Positions 5,145 through 6,525 of a stretch of DNA of 6,525 nt are shown in pieces. The notes below the pieces were generated by a model. The model saw only the letters and a list, made by a program, of their open reading frames with translations, did not search any database and was not told the DNA's origin. Position 1 is the first letter of the stretch, and each line of letters starts with the position of its first letter. Location: assembly GCA_026991065.1 (NCBI GenBank), contig JALXCG010000313.1, positions 1 through 6,525 of the forward strand, read 5' to 3'. The DNA comes from Gemmatimonadota bacterium. Its GTDB lineage: Bacteria; GCA-2686955. The translations under genes were made by a program, and so were the position numbers.

Positions 5145-6525
5145 TCAATCACCGCGGCGTTCAAGGCGTAGATAGTCCAGGCCAATGCGAAATTCATCGG
5201 CTTCGCGATCGCTGGCGCCCAATGGCGCCGGGTCATCATCCGGCCCGGGGATGCTGTTCTCAACAGCAATCCGCAAGCGCAGCCGCGGCTCGGTCGCGGC
5301 CACTCGGACACCTCGTAGCACGACCTCGCGGGTGCCGGGAGCAGCGTCCGGCTGAGCCGCGAGAAGCACGCCGGGGCGCGCATCACCCGCGACCGAAGCC
5401 CGGGCCGTGCCGAAACGGGAGCCGAGAGTATAGGCCAAATAGAGGTCGTAGGTCCCGGGTTGTGCCACCGGAACATCCAAAACCACAAAGTCACCCACCG
5501 CATCCGCGGCAAAGAGCAGCTCGGCGTTGCGGCTCCAGTGCTCGCCGAGCAGGGTGGTGATCTCGACCTCGCACGGATCACCGCTGGAGTAGAGCGGCGG
5601 GAGCAGGAACTCCGCCTCAAGCACACCTTCGCGCACCGGAACCCGGGCCGGATGCGAAAGATAAGCCGCCGGAGCAGGCCCCTCCGCCGCCCCTTGATAC
5701 CAAAACGCCACGCCATCCACGGTGGCCCCCAGCGGCAGCGCCCCAACCACTTCACAGTGCAGCGCCATCGCCGTCGCAAAATGAAGCGGCGCCGACAGAT
5801 GCCAGCGATAGCCGGCAATCGCGCCCGCGCCGCAGGTTGTCACGCCCCACTCCGGCGCCACTCCCGGCCGCCACTGCCCGAGCCCGCTGGCGCCGAGAAA
5901 GACCGGCAGATTCTGCGAGGTGATCGAGCGCCGTGGATTGCCATCGGGCCAGAGAGCGAAACGCACCATCCGCGGATCGACCCCATGCACCCGCAGCGTC
6001 GTCCCCAAGTAGCGCCCGGCGGTGGCGATGCGCAGAATCACGCGATCCGGCTCCGCCAGATCCGCGTCGAAACGGCGCGCGCAGAAGTAGGCCTCCTCCG
6101 CCGCCGCCTGCGCCGGCGGCAGCGGCCCGCGTTCCACATCGACCTCCCAGGCCAACCCCCGCACCGGCACGCTGCCGACATTCAGCAAGCGCAACCGCGC
6201 CTGCGTGGCAAACGACATGGGTGTGGTAATGGTCACCGCTCCGCTGTTCCAGCAGACCACCGCGCTGGTGAAGGGCGGCGCATCCGCCCTGGCCACGGCC
6301 GCGAGTTCCCCCAGGGTCACCGAAACCGCCGGATTCGAGGCCCCATCCCAATACGCCTCCAGCGCCAGATTGTCCAGATAGCCGGAGTCGATCGCTTCCG
6401 CCCGCAACCAGATCCGGCGAATGGTGCCGGCCCCGTGCAGATCACAAAGCGTGCGCTCGCCCCCCGGAGCCAGCAGTTGCTCCGCCGGATGCGCCGCGAT
6501 CGCCGCCGCCAGGCCCGCCCCGGCC
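5145..6525 (-). CDS. DUF2961 (GH172-like) protein, 5' end beyond the window
   Basis: The frame is open to the right edge; 459 residues plus the stop are visible. DUF2961 marks in order: CDLHGAGTIRRIWLR (about 6446-6402), YWDG (6353-6342) followed by a PxVxVxLGEL strand, MSF, YFCARRF, then AGYRWHLSAPLHF (about 5816-5778) and VAFWYQG (5708-5691). Some members of this family, classified as GH172, act on fructo- and arabinofuranosides; most are uncharacterised. The segment where the EGDE and GTGTEDY motifs with the catalytic glutamates are expected (about 5963-5892) reads ALWPDGNPRRSITSQNLPVF and has no Glu, so hydrolase activity is doubtful. The last 160 residues form a second beta-rich domain (EAEFLL, HWSRNAELLF, GTYDLYLAYT, IGLDYLRL) resembling carbohydrate-binding or accessory domains of such enzymes. 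Any signal peptide would be outside the window. It is probably first or upstream in an operon with the PPIC and Omp85 genes, 64 bp away. Confidence 0.78.
   Translation of the reverse strand, partial: AGAGLAAAIAAHPAEQLLAPGGERTLCDLHGAGTIRRIWLRAEAIDSGYLDNLALEAYWDGASNPAVSVTLGELAAVARADAPPFTSAVVCWNSGAVTITTPMSFATQARLRLLNVGSVPVRGLAWEVDVERGPLPPAQAAAEEAYFCARRFDADLAEPDRVILRIATAGRYLGTTLRVHGVDPRMVRFALWPDGNPRRSITSQNLPVFLGASGLGQWRPGVAPEWGVTTCGAGAIAGYRWHLSAPLHFATAMALHCEVVGALPLGATVDGVAFWYQGAAEGPAPAAYLSHPARVPVREGVLEAEFLLPPLYSSGDPCEVEITTLLGEHWSRNAELLFAADAVGDFVVLDVPVAQPGTYDLYLAYTLGSRFGTARASVAGDARPGVLLAAQPDAAPGTREVVLRGVRVAATEPRLRLRIAVENSIPGPDDDPAPLGASDREADEFRIGLDYLRLERRGD

Noticed and set aside
5081-5818. Extension of the PPIC reading frame upstream to 5818
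   Set aside because: This part lies in a different frame over the DUF2961 coding sequence, is Arg/Trp/Cys-rich and shows no domain; the ribosome binding site at 5093-5090 supports the start at 5080.

Overview
The window is GC-rich DNA from a diderm (Gram-negative-type) bacterium. The evidence is an Omp85-type outer-membrane barrel, a SurA/PrsA-like lipoprotein with a lipobox, and an HD-GYP-type signalling protein. Taxonomy cannot be fixed from the sequence. A DUF2961/GH172-like protein beside GC-rich envelope genes would fit one of the less-studied GC-rich diderm phyla, but that is a guess.

Layout from left to right: (1) a plus-strand HD-GYP-type phosphohydrolase (23-910) with a proline-rich N-terminus; (2) a convergent minus-strand multi-spanning membrane protein resembling ABC-2-type permeases (896-2479), whose 3' end overlaps the HD gene by 15 bp; (3) a gene-poor interval (2480-2852); (4) a tight minus-strand cluster transcribed right to left: a DUF2961/GH172-like protein running off the right edge (5145-6525), a PPIC-type peptidyl-prolyl isomerase lipoprotein (3983-5080) and a POTRA-less Omp85-family barrel (2853-3968). 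The last two are separated by only a few bases or overlap, depending on the start chosen. This suggests an envelope operon in which a periplasmic foldase is made together with an outer-membrane barrel.

The most interesting signal is in the gene-poor interval. On the minus strand there is a promoter-like pair (TTGACG, 18 bp, TAACAT; 2684-2655). A perfect 12-bp inverted repeat (2649-2638 with 2595-2584) begins at the predicted transcription start and encloses a 42-nt loop with only one G and three CCTACC repeats. After a short linker comes a 14-bp hairpin followed by a U-tract (2576-2536). Together these look like a compact structured RNA of about 113 nt: either an independent small regulatory RNA or a leader/attenuator upstream of the permease gene. 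The long open frame running through this RNA (up to 2650) is therefore probably non-coding upstream of a GTG at 2479.

Several proteins look degenerate relative to their families. The HD-GYP protein has Asn where the HDxGK lysine is expected, and the DUF2961 protein lacks the glutamates expected in the GH172 active-site region.
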